DNA of 39,395 nucleotides, from IMG/VR virus record IMGVR_UViG_3300032116_000532, positions 1 to 39,395 of that record. One strand, written 5' to 3'. Below are positions 6,283 to 14,357 of the stretch, one piece after another (within the stretch, counting starts at the first letter, position 1; each line of letters begins with the position of its first letter). The notes under the pieces were generated by a model, which worked only from the letters and a program-made list of their open reading frames with translations, was not told the DNA's origin and ran no database searches. This DNA is from a virus. Position numbers and translations under genes: made by a program.

Positions 6283-6563
6283 TGAGCTATATAGGAACTA
6301 TTCACTGTTTAAAAGATAAAAATGATGATGATTATTGGATTGTTAAATACCAACATCCAATTACCAAAAAAGAAATGGTTTTAAGAACAAACAAATTTTT
6401 TGCACGTGAATATTATCGTAATGGTGATAAAGTAAAATTTGTATTTAATTCATATGGTGAACCAGATATGTATGCAAATTTAATCAATCAAGAAGAAAAC
6501 CATAAGTTTAACGGTAGAGATGAAAAAATAATAATTTATAGATTAATTCGTAAAATAATTTAA
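6282..6563 (+). CDS. Hypothetical protein, 93 aa
   Basis: Not recognised. The small strand-rich domain (SYIGTIHCLKDKNDDDYWIVKYQ, then KEMVLRTNKFFAREYY and GDKVKFVFNSYG) suggests a compact beta barrel. The C-terminal tail is basic (RDEKIIIYRLIRKII). It overlaps the HNH gene by one base (TAATG). The G-D-x-V-x-F step is common in OB- and SH3-like folds. Confidence 0.6.
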   Translation: MSYIGTIHCLKDKNDDDYWIVKYQHPITKKEMVLRTNKFFAREYYRNGDKVKFVFNSYGEPDMYANLINQEENHKFNGRDEKIIIYRLIRKII

Positions 6564-6565
6564 AA

Positions 6566-6973
6566 ATGTCACATCCTTATCATCATAGCATATCCTCTGC
6601 ACGTAAATTTGGAGGTAAATGGGAAGATTATATAGACATCCATAATTGGTTTGATGAAACCAAAGCACACTATCCAGACATGAGACACCGAGCCCTTAGA
6701 CACCATTCTGAAGGTATATTCTGGTGTGAAGAAAAGTTTGGTGTAGTTATTACAAATTCAGATGGTAAAAACGTACCCGTAAGAGCTATAGGTGAACAAC
6801 ATCTATTAGAAGATATAGGACGTATACCAACAATTAAAGACTATCTAGATTGTATGCCCCAAGAAGGTTGGATGTACAAACCTGGAGAAGGAAGAAAGAT
6901 GCTGCGTGAAATAGCAGATGAAAAATTAGATTACGTAAACTCTAAAACTGAAACAAATGTCAAAGTATTTTGA
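6566..6973 (+). CDS. DUF6915-like conserved protein
   Basis: The 135-residue protein has a very distinctive sequence. It starts HPYHHSISSARKFGGKWEDY, continues IHNWFDETKAHYPDMRHRAL, then RHHSEGIFWCEEKFG, and GEQHLLEDIGRIPTIKDYL. I recall this order of His-rich motifs as a conserved domain of unknown function (DUF6915) found in bacteria and many phages. The clustered His, Asp and Glu could bind a metal, but no activity is known to me. It overlaps the next gene by 17 bases. The family is fairly certain, the function unknown. Confidence 0.7.
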   Translation: MSHPYHHSISSARKFGGKWEDYIDIHNWFDETKAHYPDMRHRALRHHSEGIFWCEEKFGVVITNSDGKNVPVRAIGEQHLLEDIGRIPTIKDYLDCMPQEGWMYKPGEGRKMLREIADEKLDYVNSKTETNVKVF

Positions 6974-7661
6974 AAATGAAAATCTTACACTGGAAGAATG
7001 GTGTAAAAAAGTAACTGATGCTGGTCATGAATTAAGTATTGTTTGGGAAGGTGGTGGTGATTCAGGATGGGTACATTTTGAAATTGATGGTGAAGAAGAA
7101 GATAACATCTATACAAGAGCATTAGTAGACTTTGCTGATGATAATTTAGACTATGGAAGCTGGGCTGGTGAATTTCAATCTGTTGGTTCTGCACTTTATT
7201 CATCACAAGACAACTGTTTTTTAGGTACAGATAACTATAGTGAAGACACTACAGTAGATGTTGATTGTGAAATAGAAATCAAAGTTCCAAAAACATTATG
7301 GTTTGATAGTCTTGAAATCAATTTTGAAGAAGGATCTACCAAGGTAGACTTTACTATCAAAAATGGTTTTTTGACAGATAACCACCAACTGTTAGAGAAA
7401 ACTTTACAGACTCAACTTACTGAACAAACTGATCAGTTAATTGAAGATTTTTGTCAAGACAATGACTTCATACACTTTTCACAAGACGTTAGTATTAACA
7501 GATCAGAGTTTACAGAAAACAGTGATGGTTCACTTACATATGTAATTGAATCCTTAGGAATTGGTGCAACTGAAGGAGATGACAGAGATGTTTGTCTTGA
7601 AATAACCCCATCTGTTGAAGAGTATTTGTTAAAACAAAGAAAACAAGATTCAAATGAGTAA
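6957..7661 (+). CDS. Acidic hypothetical protein, 234 aa
   Basis: Not recognised. The protein is strongly acidic with aromatic-rich stretches (WEGGGDSGWVHFEIDGEEEDN, YGSWAGEFQSVGSALYSS). A central strand region, DCEIEIKVPKTLWFDSLEINF, and a C-terminal half with similar acidic strands follow. The N-terminal GGGDSGW.HFE motif recurs in hypothetical phage proteins. It overlaps both neighbours, so it belongs to the same coupled unit as the DUF6915-like gene and the 247-aa gene. Confidence 0.65.
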   Translation: MSKYFENENLTLEEWCKKVTDAGHELSIVWEGGGDSGWVHFEIDGEEEDNIYTRALVDFADDNLDYGSWAGEFQSVGSALYSSQDNCFLGTDNYSEDTTVDVDCEIEIKVPKTLWFDSLEINFEEGSTKVDFTIKNGFLTDNHQLLEKTLQTQLTEQTDQLIEDFCQDNDFIHFSQDVSINRSEFTENSDGSLTYVIESLGIGATEGDDRDVCLEITPSVEEYLLKQRKQDSNE

Positions 7662-8397
7662 TTATTCAGATCAAAAGTACTATGTATGTGGAAGACAAGG
7701 ATACAGTTTATCCGAAGCTCTTTCCTTATGGAAAACAAAGTATTCAGAGTTCAAAGATTTTGAAAAAGATGTTATTACCAATGAATCTTTACAAGATTTT
7801 GGTAACTTTGTAAAAGAGTGTTGGAATGATATTCAACCTGTTACAGTGGAACAAGCTCTTAAACTTCAAAATACAGAAGAACGTAGAATTTATTTTGATT
7901 GCATTGGTGTACAGAAACTATTTAAGTCACTTAAGCCAAAGCTGAGAGATAAACAAACTATCAAAAAGACACGTACAAAATGGGATGATGAAGCTAATCC
8001 TGTTGAATACACGTTTGATGATGTCTATGAGCTGTATGAAATAGATGGTAAAAAACTTTTTGAAAAGAATAAATGGGGTAGAGAAGCTAATCCAGTGTAT
8101 GCTGTAAGATGCTGGTGTACAACAACTAATAGAGAGTATTGGTTATATGTACCTATGCAAGCTGCTACAGGGTATAGCTGGGATGTTAATGAATTTAAAA
8201 AAGAGTATGATGCTATCAGAGCTATAGCCTGGACAGTTCGTGTAGACGTACCAGAAGAGTCTATTGAAAAGATCTATAGACAAGGTGATATTATTGTTGT
8301 TAAGCTAACAGAAGCTGCTAAAAATACAGTGAAGACTCACAACTCTTATCACTTATCTAAAGAACAGTATTTAAATTTAATGTATTCAGAAAGTTAA
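7654..8397 (+). CDS. Hypothetical protein, 247 aa
   Basis: Not recognised by function. The N-terminal half is helical. The C-terminal half holds the most conserved-looking part, with EANPVYAVRCWCTTTNREYWLYV followed by AIRAIAWTVRVDVPEE and IYRQGDIIVVKL. This suggests an alpha/beta domain with a W-C-x-T core. It starts inside the end of the previous gene and is followed 10 bases later by the 81-aa gene. The context links it to the helicase/HNH unit. Confidence 0.6.
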   Translation: MSNYSDQKYYVCGRQGYSLSEALSLWKTKYSEFKDFEKDVITNESLQDFGNFVKECWNDIQPVTVEQALKLQNTEERRIYFDCIGVQKLFKSLKPKLRDKQTIKKTRTKWDDEANPVEYTFDDVYELYEIDGKKLFEKNKWGREANPVYAVRCWCTTTNREYWLYVPMQAATGYSWDVNEFKKEYDAIRAIAWTVRVDVPEESIEKIYRQGDIIVVKLTEAAKNTVKTHNSYHLSKEQYLNLMYSES

Positions 8398-8406
8398 TTA
8401 AAATTT

Positions 8407-8652
8407 ATGCAAAAAGCTAAACGTATTGTCCTTGGTGAAGGAGAAATCATCGGACATAAACACATTCTAGAATCCACTAGAGACATTGAATATTCTACAA
8501 ACAAAGAAAGCATTGATTTTATGCTTGACTCCATGGGTATCCTTACCCATGACGAGCATTCTAAAATGGTTTTTGGTAAAGGTAGATACCGTAGTTATAA
8601 TCAAGTGGAGTTTAACCCGTTTGATAACACTGTAAACCGTGTATTTGACTAA
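8407..8652 (+). CDS. Hypothetical protein, 81 aa
   Basis: Not recognised. The first part (KRIVLGEGEIIGHKHILES) and the last part (GKGRYRSYNQVEFNPFDNTVNRVFD) are strand-rich and look like a small beta domain. Its stop overlaps the helicase start (TAATG), so it is probably translated together with the helicase. Confidence 0.6.
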   Translation: MQKAKRIVLGEGEIIGHKHILESTRDIEYSTNKESIDFMLDSMGILTHDEHSKMVFGKGRYRSYNQVEFNPFDNTVNRVFD

Positions 8653-9743
8653 TGAATAAAAGATCCCAAATCCAAGAAGATGCTTTAAATGTAGCTATCA
8701 CTCATAAAAGATGTGGGCTGGGGATCAGCATGGGTGTAGGTAAAACCTTAATTGGTTTAAAATACATCCAACATTTTCAAGATGCTAATATGAATAAGCT
8801 TAGGGTGCTAGTAGTAGCCCCTAAGCTTTCCATATTTCAAAGTTGGAAAGATGATGCTGAGAAGTTTAATATTAGTTTAGAAGGAGTGGATTTTACCACC
8901 TACCTATCACTAAATAAACAGCCTAATGATTATGATTTATTAGTACTAGACGAATGTCATAGTCTCTTGGAGAGTCACCTGGGATTTTTAGGTCATTTTA
9001 ATGGTAGAATATTAGGGTTAACAGGTACTCCACCAAGACACAAGCAATCTGAAAAAGGTCAGATGGTAGAACAGTTTTGTCCTGTTAAATTTAAATACAT
9101 CACAGACGATGCCGTTGAAGATGATATTCTAAATGATTATAGGATTATTGTACACAAACTTCCTTTATCTAATAAAAATGATTTAAAGGTAGAATTGAAA
9201 AACAAACAGTTCTATACATCAGAAAGTAAAAACTATTCTTATTGGAGTGACCGAGTTTATAATGCATCTAGTCCAAAAGAAAGACAAATTACGTCCGTAC
9301 TTAGGATGAGAGCTCTCCAAGATTACAAGACTAAGGAACTCTATGCAAAAGAATTATTAGAAGATACAGAAGATAAATGTATTGTATTTGCTAACACTCA
9401 GTTACAAGCAGATAGAATATGCATTCATTCTGTACATAGTAATAATCCTGATGCAGATGAAAACTTAGAAAGATTTAAACTTGGAGAAATAAACAAGTTG
9501 TCTTGTGTTCTTCAACTAAATGAAGGTGTAAATATTCCAGATTTAAGAGCTGGAATTATCATGCATTCATATGGTAATGAAAGAAAGGCTAACCAAAGAA
9601 TAGGTAGACTTCTAAGACTAAACCCCAATGATACAGCTATAGTGCATGTTTTATGTTATAAAAACACTATAGATGAAGAATGGGTGGGTAAAGCCTTACA
9701 AGATCTAGATCCTAAAAAGATTAAATATTTTGACGTACAATGA
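8652..9743 (+). CDS. SF2 (SNF2/DEAD-type) helicase
   Basis: This ATP-driven DNA helicase or translocase has 363 residues. Visible motifs are Walker A GVGKT (28-32), motif II DECH in LLVLDECHS (about 96-104), motif III GLTGTPP, CIVFANTQLQADRI opening the second RecA domain, NEGVNIPD (motif V) and QRIGRLLRLNP (motif VI). It is short for the superfamily and has no extra domains, as is usual for the compact SNF2-type helicases of phages, which serve replication or recombination. It is coupled to the 81-aa gene upstream and overlaps the next gene by 4 bases. Confidence 0.9.
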   Translation: MNKRSQIQEDALNVAITHKRCGLGISMGVGKTLIGLKYIQHFQDANMNKLRVLVVAPKLSIFQSWKDDAEKFNISLEGVDFTTYLSLNKQPNDYDLLVLDECHSLLESHLGFLGHFNGRILGLTGTPPRHKQSEKGQMVEQFCPVKFKYITDDAVEDDILNDYRIIVHKLPLSNKNDLKVELKNKQFYTSESKNYSYWSDRVYNASSPKERQITSVLRMRALQDYKTKELYAKELLEDTEDKCIVFANTQLQADRICIHSVHSNNPDADENLERFKLGEINKLSCVLQLNEGVNIPDLRAGIIMHSYGNERKANQRIGRLLRLNPNDTAIVHVLCYKNTIDEEWVGKALQDLDPKKIKYFDVQ

Positions 9744-10129
9744 ACTTCCACGCCAAGTATGTAAAAAGAGATGGCAGGCTAGAATTTTCTAGCCTTGCTG
9801 TTTCTAAACAGTATGAATTATTTGTATCACATATAAAAGAAGGTGATCTTGTAGAATGTTTCTTTGAAGTTACACATGATGACGGCACCCTACCTCAATT
9901 AGCAAAGCTTCATGCTATGATCAGAAGCCTCTCTACACATATTGGAGAGACTTTTGAAAACATGAAGCTTCTTGTAAAAGATAGGGCCGGATTATGTATA
10001 GCTAGAGAGGTAGCTGGAAAAGAATATTTTCTAGCTAAATCATTTGGAGAATGTTCTAGAGAAGAACTTTCTTTAGCAATACAAGCTGCTATAGAAATCG
10101 GAGAACAGGTTAATTACCCTGTTGGGTAG
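9740..10129 (+). CDS. Unrecognised phage protein, 129 aa (possibly NinB-like)
   Basis: The start overlaps the helicase stop. The central part, QLAKLHAMIRSLSTHIGETFENMKLLVKDRAGL, recalls the helix of NinB/YbcN-type phage recombination proteins, where a family-typical LW-M-x-x-I segment is followed by a basic part. The match is weak and several landmarks are missing. The context next to a helicase and UDG supports a DNA-metabolism role. It converges on the minus-strand gene and their 3' ends overlap by 20 bases. Confidence 0.6.
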   Translation: MNFHAKYVKRDGRLEFSSLAVSKQYELFVSHIKEGDLVECFFEVTHDDGTLPQLAKLHAMIRSLSTHIGETFENMKLLVKDRAGLCIAREVAGKEYFLAKSFGECSREELSLAIQAAIEIGEQVNYPVG

Positions 10130-10397
10130 ATGGTATTTCACCATCATAAACATGACCCTGCTCTTCAGCTTTCTTTTCAATTTCTTTAATTAAGACGGAA
10201 ATTGTGGTGACATGAGTCATCCAGTCTTCACTAAACTCTTGTTTAGCCTCAGCTTCTTTTTTATATTGTTCAATCTGTTCCATGGAAAGATCCTTACCAA
10301 TATAAAATAAGAGATGTTGTAAACTTTCAAGGAAGCCTGTGCCAATTTGTAAATTGATGACAGCATCCTTCTTAATCATTTTAACTGATGTAGACAT
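10110..10397 (-). CDS. Conserved-looking small protein on the opposite strand
   Basis: This 95-residue soluble protein begins MSTSVKMIKKDAVINLQIGTGFLESLQHLL. Its body is helical (EQIEQYKKEAEAKQEFSEDW, ISVLIKEIEKKAEEQ). The opening is typical of a small protein family in phages of Bacteroidota whose function I do not know. It is the only minus-strand gene in a 14-kb plus-strand block. It is divergent from the UDG gene, with 35 bases between the starts. It may be a minor virion or late protein that keeps its own promoter. Confidence 0.7.
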   Translation of the reverse strand: MSTSVKMIKKDAVINLQIGTGFLESLQHLLFYIGKDLSMEQIEQYKKEAEAKQEFSEDWMTHVTTISVLIKEIEKKAEEQGHVYDGEIPSTQQGN

Positions 10398-10432
10398 ATT
10401 GTATAATTATATCTACAAATCTACAAAAAATC
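10398..10432. promoter_or_regulatory. Short divergent start region
   Basis: Only 35 AT-rich bases separate the starts of the minus-strand gene and the UDG gene. Promoter elements for at least the minus-strand gene should lie here or inside the UDG coding region. No clear consensus is visible. Confidence 0.3.
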
Positions 10433-11149
10433 GTGACACAACAAATTAATTTAGAGGAAATTAAAGACAAGCTTATTGATAGATTAAAACCTTCTGGCTG
10501 GTCAACAAAGCTTAAAGGATTCTTACAAAGTTCTGATTTTGATAGAGTTCTTCAGAACCTGCACGATGAGAGGAAAAACGGAAAACGTTTTACACCCCCA
10601 TTAAAACAGGTGTTTAGAGCATTTGAGGAATGTCCTCTAAATGATCTAAAAGTGGTTATGGTAGGTCAAGATCCCTATCCCTATTTAGGAGTGGCAGATG
10701 GTATAGCATTTAGTTGTGCTAATACAATGAAGCCTCAACCTAGCTTACAGAAAATGTTTGAAGCTCTTAATCTCACAGTCTATACTCATGAGCCAAAAGA
10801 GCATAATCCAGATCTTACCCATTGGGCTAATCAAGGAGTATTAATGTTAAACTATGCCTTAACCTGTCAAGTAGATAAGGTAGGGTTACATTATACAATC
10901 TGGAAAGACTTTATTGCATACACACTGGATATATTAAACTTTACAAACTCAGGATTAGTATTTGTATTAATGGGGTCAAAAGCTCAAGAGTTAGAATCTT
11001 TAATTGGTCAACAGCACTATATTATAAAGACCACTCACCCAGCTCATGCTTCTTATACAAAGCAACCTTGGGATTGTAATGATATGTTCAATGAAATAAA
11101 TAGAATTATTAATGGTCAAAACGGACCACAATTTAAAATCAATTGGTAA
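10433..11149 (+). CDS. ung: Uracil-DNA glycosylase, family 1
   Basis: The enzyme removes uracil from DNA. It has 238 residues, a normal length for family 1. Motif GQDPYP (about 78-83) carries the catalytic Asp80, LMLNYALTC is the second motif, and THPAHASY (His202) replaces the usual HPSPLS. The catalytic Asp and His are kept, but the intercalation loop differs. The start is GTG at 10433; no better ATG lies nearby. It is followed by the 111-aa gene through a TAATG overlap. In a phage it may limit uracil entry or damage host DNA. Function is certain at family level. Confidence 0.92.
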   Translation: MTQQINLEEIKDKLIDRLKPSGWSTKLKGFLQSSDFDRVLQNLHDERKNGKRFTPPLKQVFRAFEECPLNDLKVVMVGQDPYPYLGVADGIAFSCANTMKPQPSLQKMFEALNLTVYTHEPKEHNPDLTHWANQGVLMLNYALTCQVDKVGLHYTIWKDFIAYTLDILNFTNSGLVFVLMGSKAQELESLIGQQHYIIKTTHPAHASYTKQPWDCNDMFNEINRIINGQNGPQFKINW

Positions 11150-11484
11150 TGCCAGTAAATAAAATTGATCTTACAGTATCACAGTTAATTAATGACTTAA
11201 ACAGTGGTTTAACATGGCTTAAGAAAGATGATCTTGGCTATGGAAGTATTGAAGTAAAATATACAGCTAATCCTACACAAATAGCTGCTATTAGAAAGCA
11301 TCCTGCTTTAAAAGATGCAGAGACTAACATCACTGTATTTAATATTATAGATGATACAGCTAAAACTGGATCAGATTATGATGTCGATGTTAAAAAGACA
11401 TCCAAACCTACCACTGCATCTATAGTGGATGTAAATCCAGTTTCTGTAGAAAGTGATGCAGCTAATTATTTTGAAATACTCTAA
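11149..11484 (+). CDS. Hypothetical protein, 111 aa
   Basis: A TTG at 11143 could start this frame, but the ATG at 11149 overlaps the UDG stop (TAATG) and is preferred. The N-terminal half (VSQLINDLNSGLTWLKKDDLGYGSIEVKY) looks like a small alpha/beta domain and is followed by NPTQIAAIRKHPAL. The second half is Thr/Ser/Val-rich and low in complexity, probably flexible. Function unknown. The gene lies directly in front of the MoxR ATPase, 18 bases away, and may be a partner of that system. Confidence 0.6.
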   Translation: MPVNKIDLTVSQLINDLNSGLTWLKKDDLGYGSIEVKYTANPTQIAAIRKHPALKDAETNITVFNIIDDTAKTGSDYDVDVKKTSKPTTASIVDVNPVSVESDAANYFEIL

Positions 11485-11502
11485 TCAACAACACCAATTA
11501 CA

Positions 11503-12609
11503 ATGTCAAAACAAAGGACAACTATCAGAAAAAAGTCAACACAAGAAGTTAGACAAATTGAAACTTCCTTGATCAATAAGGAAGAAGTATTTAAAATGTT
11601 AGCATTAGCCGAAGCCACTGGATTACCTCTGTTATTGGTAGGTCCTCCCGGTGTAGCTAAGACTAAAACTATTATTGAGTATGCTAAAGCATGGCTTAAT
11701 AAAGATGGTAAGATGACAGCTCAGGATTTTGCAAACAAAATGTACATCCTGGAGACTGACGAAGGAACTAAAGCTTCAGAAATTAAGGGTGTTCCTGACT
11801 TGGGAAGACTCTTTACAGAAAACAAGTATGAGCTTAATACCCCTATTGCAGATGCAGAGATTGTTATTATTAACGAGGTAGATAAAGCCAGCTCTGGTAT
11901 CCGTAATGCAATGTTGGGTGTAATGAACGAGAAGTTCTTATTTAATGGTAAACAAAAGACTCCATGTAAATGGAAGCTGTTTGTAGCCACCTGTAATGAG
12001 ATTCCTAAAGAAGAACAAGGCTCACCTTTCTGGGATCGTTTTATGTTGAAGATGACTGTTGGTAGAGTTAGTGCAGGTGAGATGGTTAAATACTTTGATA
12101 AAGGAGCTAAGAACTACAAGGAGAAATTCAACATTGGAATCCCCAACAAAGCTGAAATTGACTCTGTAGAAATCATTACCAACAAACTTGAGAAGTATTT
12201 GGAAGTGGGTTATCAGTATAGTTCTGATAGAACATTGACATTTGTACCTCAATTGGCTAAAGCTGTATCTTATATCTGGGATATTAGTATTGACAAAGCT
12301 TTGGTAAAGACTGCTCAGATTATGATTGGTCAAGCTGCTGGCTCGGAGCTTCAGAATAAGCTACTGAGTGCAGAAGTAAAAGCCATTATGTCTAAAGTAG
12401 AAATGCTAAGATCTCATCAAACTAATGCTCAACTTGAACTAGCTGTAGCTGAGATTGAAAGTCTCATTAATACATATGCTACAAGAGGTCAGCTTGATCA
12501 GTCTCAAGTGGAAGAAATTGAACTCTCAATGCAGTATTTGCTAGAAACACATCCTGCTAGAGCTGAACAAAACCTTTCCACTGAATTTGAAGAGGTGTTA
12601 GAAGGTTAA
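11503..12609 (+). CDS. MoxR-type AAA+ ATPase
   Basis: The 368-residue AAA+ protein has Walker A GPPGVAKT (47-54) and Walker B in EIVIINEVDKASS. The sensor-1 region is LFVATCNEIPKEEQGSPFWDRF (two halves, ATCNEIP and FWDRF). The order and the NE-V-D-K Walker B are those of MoxR/CobS-like ATPases, which remodel or insert metals into partner proteins together with a VWA protein. The C-terminal third is a helical lid region. The VWA partner is the next gene. In phages, related CobS-like proteins are known but their role is unclear. It begins with a clean leader, ACACCAATTACAATG. Confidence 0.85.
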   Translation: MSKQRTTIRKKSTQEVRQIETSLINKEEVFKMLALAEATGLPLLLVGPPGVAKTKTIIEYAKAWLNKDGKMTAQDFANKMYILETDEGTKASEIKGVPDLGRLFTENKYELNTPIADAEIVIINEVDKASSGIRNAMLGVMNEKFLFNGKQKTPCKWKLFVATCNEIPKEEQGSPFWDRFMLKMTVGRVSAGEMVKYFDKGAKNYKEKFNIGIPNKAEIDSVEIITNKLEKYLEVGYQYSSDRTLTFVPQLAKAVSYIWDISIDKALVKTAQIMIGQAAGSELQNKLLSAEVKAIMSKVEMLRSHQTNAQLELAVAEIESLINTYATRGQLDQSQVEEIELSMQYLLETHPARAEQNLSTEFEEVLEG

Positions 12610-12643
12610 GAAACTTCGATGGGGAAGTAAAAAGGAACGTTAG

Positions 12644-12663
12644 GCCTGTTAGAAATAGCAGGC
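12644..12663 (+). other. Stable GNRA-capped RNA hairpin between ATPase and VWA genes
   Basis: GCCTGTTA (12644-12651) pairs with TAGCAGGC (12656-12663) over 8 pairs, one of them G-U, with a GAAA tetraloop. Only a weak T-rich stretch follows. It may be a partial terminator, or an mRNA-stabilising or processing site that sets the ratio of the two proteins. Confidence 0.6.
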
Positions 12664-12695
12664 TTAACTCTTCCTAATAATTAAATTAAAATACT

Positions 12696-14231
12696 ATGGG
12701 CTTTAAAAGCTTATCTACAGGTAAACAATATAAAAATGTTTACACTATCCTTGAGAAGGTAAAGAAAGGAGAAATCAAATCTTATTACAATGAAAATGAA
12801 GGAGGCTTGTTTGGTAAGATTAATTTCTACAAAAAGCCTGATCTTGTTAAACCGTATTTGCACTACTTAGATGCTGCAAAGCTAAGATCAATCATGAGTA
12901 GTCAAATATATGCTAACTCTCTTACGGACATTATACAAGATTGTTATCAGTCACTTACTAAATCCCGTGATTATAAAAAATGGGTTGGTAAAAATAATGG
13001 AGGGGAACTAAATGCTAGAGAATTTCATAAGGAACTTAAAAATGTTTACAGTGATTTTCCAGAGCATTTACAGAATGACATTTTTAATATGTACTATAAC
13101 AAAATCGAAGACGTTGATTTTGAAACTAGGACAGATAAAAATCATTCTAAGTATAAGTTTCTAGAAAGGTCCAATAATCCTGTTGGTAAGATTATGTCTG
13201 AAAGAAGTAATCTTAAGTCAGGTATATTCATGAGAAATGTCCTTCTCTACTATCTAACAAGATTAGTTTTTCTTAAGATTTCAGATAAAGAATCTTATAA
13301 AAAGATGAAGAACTCTTTGAATGGTGGTAATGACTTTGACAACAGTGATATTGATAACATGTTTGACAAAGATTTTGGTGCAGGAAGTTCTTCTGAAATG
13401 ATGAATGATATGATTGAAAAAGCATCTGAGCTGTGTAAGAAGATGGATGAAGTAATGGATGAAGAAACACAAGAACAAATGTTCCAAAACATTGAAAGAA
13501 ATGAATCTACTGGAGCATCTAAACTTGACGCTGCTTACATTGAGAATGTAAGACGTAAGCTTTTATCTATAAAGATGAATATGTCATCTGTAAAAGATAA
13601 GATCAAGAAGCTAATGGATAAATCTATCTCTTACTTCAGTGCTAAGAAAGAGACTATTCAAGAAAGCTTGTTTGATACAGATAATGTAGCTGGATTAGAT
13701 GAGTTTGTTTTACTTCATCCAAAGCTCCGTAAAATATTTGCTGAAGACATCACTGTAAAAGACACCAAGTCTATTGGTAAGGTGGATGTCTATGTAGATA
13801 TTTCAGGTTCTATGTCTGATACATGCAATATAAATGACACTCAAGTGAGCAAACTTGACTTTGCAAAATCATTTATAGCCGAGCTTAAAAATCAAGACTT
13901 ACTTAATGAGATTTATCTATTTAATACAAAGGTTAAAAAGATAAAAAGTGATCTCATAAGTTTAGCTATGATTGATACCTCTGGTGGTACAGACATTGAT
14001 GTTGCTGTAAAAAAGGTGATAGATAATAAAAACAATGCTATTATTATCACTGATGCAGAAGATCATTGTATGAGTTATTCAGATAAAGCATACTTTATCG
14101 GAGTGAGTGGAGCTAGATTTCACCACTTTAATCCTGAGTGTATTAAGAAATATTCTGATGCAGGACAGGTAATTGTGTTTGACGGCAAAAAAGTTTATTC
14201 TGTTAATGCCCAAGGAAACATAATTAAATAA
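12696..14231 (+). CDS. VWA-domain protein, partner of the MoxR-type ATPase
   Basis: The 511-residue protein has a long helical N-terminal region (about 1-350), rich in charged residues, and a C-terminal von Willebrand A domain. The metal-ion site (MIDAS) is complete: DISGS at 368-372, TSGGTD about 60 residues later, and ITDAED after that. The layout is like CobT and other VWA proteins that form two-part systems with MoxR ATPases. The pair probably remodels a large assembly or loads metal, in the phage or the host. It is the last gene of the + block and ends just before a strong terminator. Confidence 0.85.
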   Translation: MGFKSLSTGKQYKNVYTILEKVKKGEIKSYYNENEGGLFGKINFYKKPDLVKPYLHYLDAAKLRSIMSSQIYANSLTDIIQDCYQSLTKSRDYKKWVGKNNGGELNAREFHKELKNVYSDFPEHLQNDIFNMYYNKIEDVDFETRTDKNHSKYKFLERSNNPVGKIMSERSNLKSGIFMRNVLLYYLTRLVFLKISDKESYKKMKNSLNGGNDFDNSDIDNMFDKDFGAGSSSEMMNDMIEKASELCKKMDEVMDEETQEQMFQNIERNESTGASKLDAAYIENVRRKLLSIKMNMSSVKDKIKKLMDKSISYFSAKKETIQESLFDTDNVAGLDEFVLLHPKLRKIFAEDITVKDTKSIGKVDVYVDISGSMSDTCNINDTQVSKLDFAKSFIAELKNQDLLNEIYLFNTKVKKIKSDLISLAMIDTSGGTDIDVAVKKVIDNKNNAIIITDAEDHCMSYSDKAYFIGVSGARFHHFNPECIKKYSDAGQVIVFDGKKVYSVNAQGNIIK

Positions 14232-14238
14232 CAAGGAA

Positions 14239-14270
14239 AGCCCCTACAGAAGTAGGGGCTCTTTCTTTTT
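14239..14270. terminator. Bidirectional terminator between convergent blocks
   Basis: AGCCCCTAC (14239-14247) pairs perfectly with GTAGGGGCT (14252-14260) around a 4-base loop. On the + strand CTTTCTTTTT follows; on the - strand the hairpin is followed by TTTCCTTG. It ends the MoxR-VWA transcript and the minus-strand adhesin transcript. Confidence 0.85.
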
Positions 14271-14357
14271 CCTGACGGGTCCTAAAGAAGTGTACGGATT
14301 AAAAACAGGACCAATGCACGAACCGTAGGGTCAGGAAGTATATATAGAGGGGGAAAG
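14271..14357. other. Nested inverted repeats in the convergent gap
   Basis: CCTGAC at 14271-14276 can pair with GTCAGG near 14330, and GGTCCT with AGGACC inside. This gives a nested structure in the 3' untranslated part of the minus-strand transcript. No coding frame is convincing. It may support termination or 3'-end stability. Confidence 0.4.

Noticed and set aside
13273-13492. Three overlapping minus-strand frames inside the VWA gene
   Set aside because: They lie opposite a clear long coding gene with recognised motifs, and their His/Ser/Phe-rich composition is that of antisense shadow frames.
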